The position numbers and the translations under genes are program-made. Below, in pieces: positions 50,259 through 58,354 of a stretch of 64,000 bases of DNA (positions are counted from its first letter, which is position 1; every line of letters starts with the position of its first letter). The notes beneath the pieces are model-generated. The model was not told the origin of the DNA. It did no database searches and saw only the letters and a program-made list of their open reading frames with translations. The stretch comes from Sutcliffiella sp. FSL R7-0096 (GTDB lineage Bacteria; Bacillota; Bacilli; Bacillales; Bacillaceae_I): the NCBI RefSeq assembly GCF_038595065.1, contig NZ_CP152003.1, forward strand, positions 600,001 through 664,000, written 5' to 3'.

Positions 50259-51437
50259 TAGCTCCCTCTGATCCAAATAATAACTAAGGAACGTAAGAAG
50301 ACTCGCACATATAGCAACAATACCGCCAACCCATGTCACATGAATGAGGCCGGCTTGATGGTAGACTAACCCACCCAGGGCTGATCCAAAAGCGATGCCG
50401 ACGTTGCTTGCCACAGGCATGAGGGAGGCGGCGAGCCCAGTTGCTTTTGGTTGATAGATTCCAGCAAGGTCTATCAGGTAGAGCTGGGTGGATGTGGTTA
50501 TGAGAATGGCCATTAACGACATCAATCCAATGTTTACAAGTCCCAGCCCGAAATGGTTGGTAGTCCAAAATAAGCTTATCAGAACAACCGCCTGAATGAG
50601 AAACACAAAACGAAGGCGACCGATTGCATTATGGCTGGCTATTTTACCTGCCAAAATATTGCTGAAAATCGAGATGAATCCATATGCAAAAAGAATTAAA
50701 CTGATGGAATAGTTTGGTGCTCCCATTCCCTTCAGAAGCGGAACAAGATATGTGAACACGACATAGGTTGCCCCGAATCCGAGAGCGGGAATGAAAAAGG
50801 CAATCAAGATTCTAGGGTTGGTCAGCAACAAGAACTGATCCCGAATCGAGCTTCGGACCTGGCTGAGCTTGCTTGGCAGCACGAAATAAGATGCTACGAA
50901 TGCCAGTACTCCCAATAAAGTCGTCAGCATGAACGTGGAATTCCATCCAAACCATGATGCCACAACCGTCCCAATCGGCACCCCGATAACGTTCGCAAGC
51001 GTAAAGCCGCCGAACACGAAAGATATGGCAAGTCCCCGCTTTGCTGCCGGCATGGTTTCACTTGCCACAATCATGGCTAGGGATATAAGAACACCCGTCA
51101 CAATTGCTGTCAAAATCCGAAAAGAAAGTAGCATCGTGTAAGATGTAGAAACCGCGCACAACGCATTGAAAATAATGAAAGCCCCTATTAAAAACAACAT
51201 CCATTTACGCTTTGGAAAATGACTTGTTGCAGACATCACGATCGGTGTGGCGATGGCAAATGTAATGGCAAACGCAGAAACAAGCGTACCAGCTTTTGCA
51301 TTAGACATATCAAGGCTTGAGGAAATCTCCGTCAAGATCCCAACAATAACAAACTCGCTTGTACCAAGGACAAACGTTAATAAAGAAAGTGTTAAGATGA
51401 GCAACCAGTGTTGCCTCGTTAATTTTTCAGATTGCAT
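50238..51437 (-). CDS. MFS exporter, DHA1 family (AraJ/PbuE-like)
   Basis: 399 residues, 12 helices. L-G-T-S-E-F-V-I-V-G-I-L in helix 1 is characteristic of the sugar/nucleoside efflux group (AraJ, SotB, PbuE). R-I-L-T-A-I-V-T-G-V in helix 4 and G-V-P-I-G-T-V-V in helix 5 agree. Probably exports small metabolites or drugs with proton exchange. Its 3' end runs into a dispersed motif. Confidence 0.85.
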   Translation of the reverse strand: MQSEKLTRQHWLLILTLSLLTFVLGTSEFVIVGILTEISSSLDMSNAKAGTLVSAFAITFAIATPIVMSATSHFPKRKWMLFLIGAFIIFNALCAVSTSYTMLLSFRILTAIVTGVLISLAMIVASETMPAAKRGLAISFVFGGFTLANVIGVPIGTVVASWFGWNSTFMLTTLLGVLAFVASYFVLPSKLSQVRSSIRDQFLLLTNPRILIAFFIPALGFGATYVVFTYLVPLLKGMGAPNYSISLILFAYGFISIFSNILAGKIASHNAIGRLRFVFLIQAVVLISLFWTTNHFGLGLVNIGLMSLMAILITTSTQLYLIDLAGIYQPKATGLAASLMPVASNVGIAFGSALGGLVYHQAGLIHVTWVGGIVAICASLLTFLSYYLDQRELSRGQAR

Positions 51438-51614
51438 AAATACCTCTTTTCTAAGCTGAATGAAAGTGTGTTATGTGGTAGATAAACAACCTAAACATCA
51501 TAACATAATGCGTGCTATTTTAAGAAATATTCTCGCAGTGGTAAAGAATTAAAGGAATTAGCCTCTAAGACGAGAATACCCTTTAAATAATGATTAAGGG
51601 GAGTGTAGGACAAA

Positions 51615-52100
51615 ATGACACATGCAAAAGAAGTACTTGCTGATCAGCTGTTGGCCAATGCCAATGATAGGAGTTGGTATGTTTCCTTTGCGGAAGCGGT
51701 AGAAGGGCTTAAAGAAGAGGATGCGTTTTGGAAACCGAATGATAATTCGAACAGTATTGCGGAGATAGTTTGGCACCTTTTGTTTTGGAATAATGTTTGG
51801 CAAAAGCGTTATCGAGCCGATGATGTTAAAGCCGTTCCGTCCGTTGAGAATAATGAAGAGAGCTTCCTTATCCCTGAAGAATACAGCTTTGATCGAATGA
51901 AAACGGAGTTGCTTGAAGGTCTATTGGCTTGGCAGGAAATCCTTACGGAAGAAAAGCTGTGCGGAGATGCCACTGGTTTTCCAGTGGAAGCGAAATGGTG
52001 GCATTTAATAAGCAACGCTACCACTCATAACGCCTATCACATCGGACAGATCCTATACATTCGGAAGCTGCAGGGAAGTTGGAATGAAGTGGTTAAGTGA
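51615..52100 (+). CDS. DinB-family protein
   Basis: 161 residues. Metal-site histidines in I-V-W-H-L-L-F-W (helix 2) and T-T-H-N-A-Y-H-I-G-Q (helix 4); W-K-P-N-D-N-S-N-S-I-A-E is the usual loop before helix 2. Putative metal-dependent transferase of unknown substrate. Second DinB of the window, only distantly like the one at 15912. GGGG-AG site weak. Confidence 0.85.
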   Translation: MTHAKEVLADQLLANANDRSWYVSFAEAVEGLKEEDAFWKPNDNSNSIAEIVWHLLFWNNVWQKRYRADDVKAVPSVENNEESFLIPEEYSFDRMKTELLEGLLAWQEILTEEKLCGDATGFPVEAKWWHLISNATTHNAYHIGQILYIRKLQGSWNEVVK

Positions 52101-52253
52101 TAAAGGGGAAGAGCAGATACATTGGTTTAATTGTCTAGTATTTGACCAACTTTGCGTACCATATTTCGAGTAACGTTGTGTCCCAGGTTCCTTATTAAAG
52201 GACCCTGCATAGTAAAGAAGCAAAACCATCATTAGAATTATTCATAAATGTAC

Positions 52254-52288
52254 AGGGGCAACGGGCAAGTCATGTTGTCCCCTTTTTA
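52254..52288 (+). terminator. Rho-independent terminator
   Basis: AGGGGcAAC (52254-52262) with GTTGtCCCCT (52274-52283), then five T residues. One bulge on the 3' arm. Confidence 0.7.
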
Positions 52289-52421
52289 TTTTTGATTTTC
52301 CATTGGAAGCGATAGTGTGGGCTTGAGAGAATAAGGCAAAGTCTGTAGCCCTGTCTTCTCCCCCTCTAATGTAGAAACTAAAGGAATGGTGTAAAATCTA
52401 TAGCTCTTTTGTGTGACAGAT

Positions 52422-52449
52422 TGACACTCTATAGGCCATCTTATATCTT
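52422..52449 (+). promoter_or_regulatory. Likely promoter of the GH85 gene
   Basis: -35 TTGACA (52422-52427), 16-nt spacer, -10 TATCTT (52444-52449). Start near 52456. A cre-like site lies 40-55 nt downstream of that start. Confidence 0.5.
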
Positions 52450-52496
52450 GTTGTTTATCTTAGGAGGGGAAAATTCTGAATTTTTAAACCCATCAT

Positions 52497-52510
52497 TGTA
52501 AGCGCTTTAA
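52497..52510 (+). promoter_or_regulatory. cre-like CcpA site upstream of the GH85 gene
   Basis: TGTAAGCGCTTTAA matches the Bacillus cre consensus TGWAAnCGnTnWCA except for the C near the end. The site is downstream of the likely start point, where bound CcpA would act as a roadblock. Suggests repression when preferred sugars are present. Confidence 0.6.
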
Positions 52511-52613
52511 TTTTGCCTCTTCATTTGTAAAGTAGGTGATGATGGAAAAGTTGGAAAAGTCATAGTTGGATGTTTCTATTAATATCGAACGGAAAAAACA
52601 ATAGGGGTGAGTG

Positions 52614-55283
52614 ATGTTGAGAAAGAAGGGTAGTATTCTATATTTCTGCGCATTAGTAGTTTTACTTATTTGTATGAATCCGATCAATGGTTTTGCAAAA
52701 CAACCAGAATCCTCTTACTGGTACCCAGAGGGCTTGCTCGAATGGAGTCCGGAAAACGACCCTCATGCTGAATTCAATAGAAGTTCTATTCCTCTAGCTG
52801 AAAGGGAAGTCCTATTTAATAGTAATGATACACAACAATCAGATGCTAAAATAGTAGCCCTTTCTGCACTAAACCCTAACACGAGCGGGGTTCCATCACA
52901 AGGGGGGAACAGTTTTTTTGCTAATACGTTCAGCTATTGGCAGTATGTAGACTTAATGGTGTATTGGGCAGGCTCGGCTGGTGAAGGGATAATTACCCCT
53001 CCAAGTGCAGATGTTATCGATGCTTCTCATAAAAACGGTGTGCCTATTTTAGGAAACGTATTTTTTCCTCCAAAAGTATATGGTGGGAGAGATGAATGGG
53101 TAGATCAGATGCTTGCCCAGCGTGAGGATGGGTCTTTTCCAGCTGCGGACAAGCTATTGGAGGTAGCTGAATATTACGGCTTTGACGGTTGGTTCATCAA
53201 TCAAGAAACAGAAGGTGGATCCGCTGAAACTGCTGCAAAGATGCAACAATTTCTAATCTATTTACAAGAAAACAAGCAAGAAGAGATGCACATTATGTGG
53301 TATGACTCCATGGTGGAAAACGGGAGCATCAATTGGCAGAATTACTTAACCGACCGCAATAAGATGTTTCTTCAAGAAGATGACACCAGGGTCGCAGACA
53401 GTATGTTCCTTAATTTCTGGTGGTGGAACAATAGCCAGGAACGTTCCTATAACAAAGCATTAGAGCTTGGGCGCAGTCCTTATGATTTATTTGCGGGAAT
53501 TGATGTGGAGGCAAATGGAACGGGTTCAAGAGTGAGCTGGGAAAATCTTTTCCCTGCGAATGGTTCGCCGTTTGCATCCCTAGGCATCTATCGTCCGGAT
53601 TGGGCGTTTAAGACGACCGATAATATGGAGGATTTTTATCAAAAAGAACAACAATTCTGGGTTGGGGAGGCAGGTAACCCAAGTCAAACCCATGATAATC
53701 CGGAAAGTTGGAAAGGGATGGCACATTATTTCAGTGAAACCACTGTGATCAATAAAGCCCCTTTTATAACAAATTTTAACACGGGTAGTGGGAAGTTCTT
53801 CACGATTGACGGAAAAGTAAAATCAAATAAGTCGTGGAATAACCGCAGTTTGCAGGATGTTTTACCAACTTGGCGTTGGTTTACGGAAAGTAAAGGGGAA
53901 GCACTACAGGTTGATTTTGATTGGGATGAAGCATTCTATGGTGGGAGCTCATTAAAAGTTTCAGGAAATCTGTCAAAGGAAAATGCGACACACGTAAAAT
54001 TATACAAGACAAATATAAAGGTGGAAAAAGATACGGAAATAGGGGTTACATTTAAAGGATCCAGTAAACAGACGAATATGAAAGTAGGAGTCAGTTTCTT
54101 GGATGACCCCGCTTCCTTTACATTTTTCGATGTGAAGAAGAAAAGTAATGGGAAATGGGTTACAGAGGATATTAAGTTAAAGAAATTTGCTGGTGAAAGT
54201 ATCGCAACGATTTCTTTATATTTCGAGAGTGATAAGCCAGTGGAAGACTATAGTATGAATATTGGTGAACTAAAGGTTCTGAATAAACATGACAAAACAC
54301 TTCCTGACATGCCTTCTAATGTATCTGTGACAGATACTGTTTTTAAACAAGGGCTTTATGCAGATATTTCCTTGAAATGGGAAGGGTCGGAGGATGTCAA
54401 GCATTATGAGATTTACCGTCATTTAGAAAATGGTGAAAAGGAATTTGTAGGAGCGGTTCCCAATGATGTTTATTATATTTCCGACCTTAGAAGAGAGCAA
54501 AAGGAGAATGTGACAACCCTGGAAGTTGTATCTGTTAATCACAATCTAACAAGAAGTCGCTCCGGGGCACTCATCACTTTTGAATGGCCTGCCTATCCAA
54601 CACCAAAAGCAGGCTTCTCTGTCAGTAAATCTATTGCTGCACCTGGGGAGGACATCCAATTCTTTAATGAGTCCTCGGAGGCAACTGAAGAGGTGGAATG
54701 GGTATTTGAAGGCGGAGATCCAGTGTCTAGCATGGAAGAAGACCCGATAGTTACTTATATGGAAGAGGGAGTTTATCCCGTGAAGTTAATAGCCAGGAAC
54801 AGTGAAGGGGAAGATGTGCTCCTTAGAGAGGCATTCATCACCATTTCAGAGGATGCCGCTAATATTGCTAATGTAGCGTTAAATAAATCGGCTACTGCAA
54901 GTGGGCAATGTTCCCCAACTGAAGCACCGCAATATGCGGTGGACGGAAAAGTAACCGACAATAGTAAATGGTGCGCCATAGGTTCCAACAGTTGGTTACA
55001 AATAGATTTGGGAGAGATCTATCAGCTTTCCAGCTTTGTTTTGAAACATGCTGAATCGGGTGGAGAACCTGCTGCATTCAATACGAGGGCCTTTACCATC
55101 GAAGTGAGCGGAGATGGAGAAGATTGGGAAAGAGTGGTTGCTGTAACAAATAATGTTGGTGGAGTGAGTGAACATACGATCTCCTTAACAGAGGCAAGAT
55201 ACGTTCGCTTATCTGTCCAACAGCCAACACAAGGTGGGGATCAGGCAACAAGAATTTTTGAGTTCGAGGTATATGGATTTTAG
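52614..55283 (+). CDS. Secreted GH85 endo-beta-N-acetylglucosaminidase
   Basis: 889 residues. Signal peptide (about 1-28, ending G-F-A-K). GH85 barrel about 40-410: F-S-Y-W-Q-Y-V-D-L-M-V-Y-W, and the catalytic F-I-N-Q-E-T at about 194-199, with the Asn (near 196) that orients the acetamido group and the acid Glu (near 198). A beta-sandwich follows, then a fibronectin-like region, a PKD domain (about 665-745) and a C-terminal F5/8C (CBM32-like) domain (about 755-889). GH85 enzymes cut the chitobiose core of high-mannose N-glycans, leaving one GlcNAc on the protein; Endo-A and B. halodurans Endo-BH have the same plan. Own promoter, cre site and terminator; first step of the locus. Confidence 0.93.
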   Translation: MLRKKGSILYFCALVVLLICMNPINGFAKQPESSYWYPEGLLEWSPENDPHAEFNRSSIPLAEREVLFNSNDTQQSDAKIVALSALNPNTSGVPSQGGNSFFANTFSYWQYVDLMVYWAGSAGEGIITPPSADVIDASHKNGVPILGNVFFPPKVYGGRDEWVDQMLAQREDGSFPAADKLLEVAEYYGFDGWFINQETEGGSAETAAKMQQFLIYLQENKQEEMHIMWYDSMVENGSINWQNYLTDRNKMFLQEDDTRVADSMFLNFWWWNNSQERSYNKALELGRSPYDLFAGIDVEANGTGSRVSWENLFPANGSPFASLGIYRPDWAFKTTDNMEDFYQKEQQFWVGEAGNPSQTHDNPESWKGMAHYFSETTVINKAPFITNFNTGSGKFFTIDGKVKSNKSWNNRSLQDVLPTWRWFTESKGEALQVDFDWDEAFYGGSSLKVSGNLSKENATHVKLYKTNIKVEKDTEIGVTFKGSSKQTNMKVGVSFLDDPASFTFFDVKKKSNGKWVTEDIKLKKFAGESIATISLYFESDKPVEDYSMNIGELKVLNKHDKTLPDMPSNVSVTDTVFKQGLYADISLKWEGSEDVKHYEIYRHLENGEKEFVGAVPNDVYYISDLRREQKENVTTLEVVSVNHNLTRSRSGALITFEWPAYPTPKAGFSVSKSIAAPGEDIQFFNESSEATEEVEWVFEGGDPVSSMEEDPIVTYMEEGVYPVKLIARNSEGEDVLLREAFITISEDAANIANVALNKSATASGQCSPTEAPQYAVDGKVTDNSKWCAIGSNSWLQIDLGEIYQLSSFVLKHAESGGEPAAFNTRAFTIEVSGDGEDWERVVAVTNNVGGVSEHTISLTEARYVRLSVQQPTQGGDQATRIFEFEVYGF

Positions 55284-55329
55284 AGCTGGAAGATTTTAAT
55301 GTCATTTTTAAAGTTTTCCTGTGTTTATT

Positions 55330-55368
55330 AAAGGACTTGGGGCGAATCCGTTCCAAGTCCTTTTTTTT
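55330..55368 (+). terminator. Rho-independent terminator of the GH85 gene
   Basis: AAGGACTTGG (55331-55340) with CCAAGTCCTT (55353-55362), eight T residues. Separates the GH85 gene from the GH1 operon. Confidence 0.9.
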
Positions 55369-55392
55369 CTTTATATGATAAGAGTAACGCAA

Positions 55393-55406
55393 TGTAAGCG
55401 ATTTCT
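55393..55406 (+). promoter_or_regulatory. cre-like CcpA site upstream of the GH1 operon
   Basis: TGTAAGCGATTTCT fits the cre consensus TGWAAnCGnTnWCA at all but the last base. A -10-like TATGAT (55374-55379) precedes it, so the site overlaps or follows the start of transcription. Shares TGTAAGCG with the site before GH85. Confidence 0.65.
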
Positions 55407-55428
55407 AAAATGGGGGAGGACTTAGAGA

Positions 55429-56814
55429 ATGGAAAAATTCCCGGAACATTTTTTATGGGGGGCTGCATCTTCTGGACCACAGCTTGAAGGGGCTTCGGAT
55501 ATGCATGGAAAAGCGCCAACAGTGTGGGATCATTGGTTTCAAACAGAACCAGAAAGATTCTATCAACAAATAGGTCCCCAAAAAGTCTCTGATTTTTACA
55601 CCAACTATAAAACTGATATTTTAACCATGAGAGATATTGGTTTTAATTCCTATAGGACGTCTATTTCATGGGCGCGACTGCTGCCAGATGGAAAGAATGT
55701 AAATGAAAAGGCTGTTTACTTTTACCGAGATGTTTTTACAAGGTTAAAAGATAACGGTGTGAAGCCAATCATAAATTTATTTCACTTTGATATGCCACTT
55801 TATCTGCATGAGAAAGGTGGTTGGGAGAATCGCGATATCGTTCAAGATTTTGGCTATTATGCTAAAACTGCTTTTGATTGTTTTGGGGATTTGGTAGAAG
55901 ATTGGGTGACATTTAACGAACCAATTGTTCCGATAGAAATGGGATATTTAAATGATAAACACTTACCGGCCATAGTTGATTTAAAGAGAGCTTTCCAAGC
56001 TGGATTCCATACGATACTTTCTCATGCTCAAGCAGTGAAAGTATTTAAAGAGAATTACTATAAAGGCAAAATAGGGATTATTTTAAACTTAACACCTAGC
56101 TATCCCCGCAGTGCTGATCCTGTTGATCTAAAGGCAGCAAATTGGGCGGATATCTTGTTTAACAGAAGTTTCCTAGATCCAGCTGTTCACGGAACTTTTC
56201 CTGTAGAGCTAAAGGAATTTATGCAGGAGGAACAAATAATTCTAAACTGCAGGGCGGAGGACTTTACGTTAATAAAACAACACAAAATTGACTTTCTAGG
56301 TGTAAATTACTATCAACCTAGAAGGGTGCAAGCTGGGGAGAAAGGCGTCAATGGCGAAGTATTACAAAATTACTTTACGCCATATAAGTGGCCAAATGCC
56401 AAAATGAATCCACATAGGGGCTGGGAAATATACGAAAAAGGCTTGTATGATATCGCGCTCAGGATACGTGATGAATATTTGAACATTCCTTGGTATGTTG
56501 CCGAAAATGGGATCGGCGTGGAAGGAGAAGAACAATACCTTAATATGAGCGGTGAAGTGCAAGACGATTATCGAATAGAGTTTGTGGAAAATCATCTGCG
56601 TTGGTTACAAAAAGGAATCAAAGAAGGATCCAACTGTTATGGATATCACGTATGGACGTTCATTGATAATTGGTCTTGGCTCAATGAATATAAGAATCGT
56701 TACGGATTAATAAGACTAGATTTAGAAACGATGGATCGCCATAAGAAAAAAAGTGCATATTGGTTTGCTGAATTAGCGAAGGAAAATGCTCTTCCGGATA
56801 AATGGGTGAAATGA
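55429..56814 (+). CDS. GH1 beta-glycosidase (candidate beta-mannosidase of the N-glycan core)
   Basis: 461 residues, full length, no signal peptide, so intracellular. Acid/base E164 in W-V-T-F-N-E-P and nucleophile E359 in Y-V-A-E-N-G; H-F-D-M-P and G-G-W-E-N-R fit GH1. The aglycone loop reads D-N-W-S-W-L-N-E-Y-K-N-R-Y-G: Ser416 replaces the Glu of plain beta-glucosidases and K-x-R-Y-G recalls phospho-beta-glycosidases, so a phosphorylated substrate is possible. In this locus the missing activity is cleavage of Man-beta-1,4-GlcNAc left after the alpha-mannosidases; GH1 could supply it. First gene of the operon; GGGGGAGG before the ATG. Confidence 0.88.
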   Translation: MEKFPEHFLWGAASSGPQLEGASDMHGKAPTVWDHWFQTEPERFYQQIGPQKVSDFYTNYKTDILTMRDIGFNSYRTSISWARLLPDGKNVNEKAVYFYRDVFTRLKDNGVKPIINLFHFDMPLYLHEKGGWENRDIVQDFGYYAKTAFDCFGDLVEDWVTFNEPIVPIEMGYLNDKHLPAIVDLKRAFQAGFHTILSHAQAVKVFKENYYKGKIGIILNLTPSYPRSADPVDLKAANWADILFNRSFLDPAVHGTFPVELKEFMQEEQIILNCRAEDFTLIKQHKIDFLGVNYYQPRRVQAGEKGVNGEVLQNYFTPYKWPNAKMNPHRGWEIYEKGLYDIALRIRDEYLNIPWYVAENGIGVEGEEQYLNMSGEVQDDYRIEFVENHLRWLQKGIKEGSNCYGYHVWTFIDNWSWLNEYKNRYGLIRLDLETMDRHKKKSAYWFAELAKENALPDKWVK

Positions 56815-57728
56815 TGGAATGTATTTTGACGATTGATATTGGGGGGACTTTTACGAAGATTGCCTGTATTTCAAGGGCCGGAAAGCTAGAAGGCAAGAAG
56901 GAAATAGAAACACCGGGATCTTGTAAAAGCTTTCTTCAATGGGTGCAAAATCAGTTCAAAACGTATAGCAAGAAGTATTCCATCATTGGAATTGGTGTCA
57001 GTAGTCCTGGAAGTGTAAGTAGTACTGGGGATGTGCTTGGGTATAGTTCTGTACCTTTCGTCCATGAACAAAATGTTAAACAACTATTAGAAGAGTATTT
57101 TAAGTTACCTGTCTTTATGGAGAATGATGCGAATTGTGCGGCACTGGCAGAGATGTGGAATGGAGCAGCTGCAACTATCGATACATATGCTTGTGTGATT
57201 TGCGGTACAGGAATAGGCGGGGCGATTGTCATCAATAAGAAGCTCTATAAAGGGGCTAACTTGCATGGAGGAGAATTTGGATACATTCTTTTGGACCGTG
57301 AATTTTCTGCTTCTAGCACATGGAGTGAGTTGGGATCTTCCTCAGCAATTACACGCAGATTGAAAAAAGCTGACCCGTATTTTGAAAAATGGTCCGGACC
57401 GTTGGTTTTTGAGCAGGCAAAGGCAGGTCATCCTGAAGCGAGGAAGTCCCTAGATACATTTTTTCAAACGTTAGCGGTCGGGGTCTTTAATATACAGTAT
57501 ATGCTCGACCCTGAGAAGATTTTAATCGGTGGCGGAATTACAAGACAACCGGGATTTCTGAATGAACTTTCTAAGAAATTAAATGAGGTATTGGCATCAA
57601 AACCTTTTGCGGAAATCCGCCCCTCCCTCTCATTATGCCATTATCTTGATCAAGCACAATTATATGGAGCGGCTGTTGGCTGGAAAGAATGTTACGAGAA
57701 AGGAGATACGGTATGTTTACGAGATTAG
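56811..57728 (+). CDS. ROK-family sugar kinase
   Basis: 305 residues, overlapping the GH1 stop (ATGA), so translation is coupled. ATP-binding D-I-G-G-T-F-T-K near residue 8, G-V-S-S-P-G-S-V, E-N-D-A-N-C-A-A-L-A-E, C-G-T-G-I-G-G-A and H-G-G-E-F-G are all present. The zinc motif C-x-C-G-x-x-G-C-x-E of most ROK kinases is absent (A-S-S-T-W-S-E instead). Its likely job is to phosphorylate mannose or GlcNAc freed inside the cell. A ROK gene beside GH38 and GH125 is also seen in the pneumococcal N-glycan locus. Confidence 0.88.
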   Translation: MMECILTIDIGGTFTKIACISRAGKLEGKKEIETPGSCKSFLQWVQNQFKTYSKKYSIIGIGVSSPGSVSSTGDVLGYSSVPFVHEQNVKQLLEEYFKLPVFMENDANCAALAEMWNGAAATIDTYACVICGTGIGGAIVINKKLYKGANLHGGEFGYILLDREFSASSTWSELGSSSAITRRLKKADPYFEKWSGPLVFEQAKAGHPEARKSLDTFFQTLAVGVFNIQYMLDPEKILIGGGITRQPGFLNELSKKLNEVLASKPFAEIRPSLSLCHYLDQAQLYGAAVGWKECYEKGDTVCLRD

Positions 57729-58354
57729 GTGGCTTTTTTACCGAATCAAGTTTATGGATTTGGAGAATCATTCAACTGAATATAATGTGGATTTTCCACA
57801 TTCTGTTAGGAGGAATCGTCCTCGGTTTGTTCCCGGCCACGGTTGCGATGTTTGCAACTACAAGAAAGTGGTTAAAAGGCGGAATTGATTATCCGATGCT
57901 GCAAGAGTACCGGAATTATTATAAGGATAACTTTTGGAAGGCTAATGCTTTGGGCTGGATTTATTTTCTGATAGGCGCTTTCCTTGTAATCGACCTTCTA
58001 TTAGTAACGCAAATACAAGGTATTATTGCTCTTATCAGCACGATGATCATTTTGTTTATTCTAGTAATCTATGTTTTCTCCTTTTTGTATTTCTTTAGCT
58101 ATTACGTTCATTTCCAGCAAACCTTCAGAAACTATCTGTTTCAACCATTCATCATTACGCTGATTAGTTTGAAGCATAACTTATTGATAACTATCGGACT
58201 AATGATGATAGGCTATTTAATTCAGCAATTTCCTGGATTGATTCCATTCACATTAGGGGTAATGCCCGCATACTGGGTAATGAAGATTTCCATGAATCGA
58301 TTTAAGGAAGTGCAATATGGCAGCAGACACGAAATAGCGGGAGGCCAATCATGA
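57713..58354 (+). CDS. YesL-family (DUF624) membrane protein
   Basis: 213 residues; ATG 57713 has AAGGAGA 6-8 nt upstream and lies inside the kinase gene end (16-nt overlap). Five or six helices; N-terminal F-F-T-E-S-S-L-W-I-W-R-I-I-Q-L-N and L-G-L-F-P-A-T-V-A-M-F are DUF624 marks. YesL-like proteins accompany sugar ABC importers and polysaccharide operons of Bacilli; the mechanism is unknown. It overlaps the next gene by 4 nt. Its presence hints at an ABC sugar importer beyond the right edge. Confidence 0.85.
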   Translation: MFTRLGGFFTESSLWIWRIIQLNIMWIFHILLGGIVLGLFPATVAMFATTRKWLKGGIDYPMLQEYRNYYKDNFWKANALGWIYFLIGAFLVIDLLLVTQIQGIIALISTMIILFILVIYVFSFLYFFSYYVHFQQTFRNYLFQPFIITLISLKHNLLITIGLMMIGYLIQQFPGLIPFTLGVMPAYWVMKISMNRFKEVQYGSRHEIAGGQS

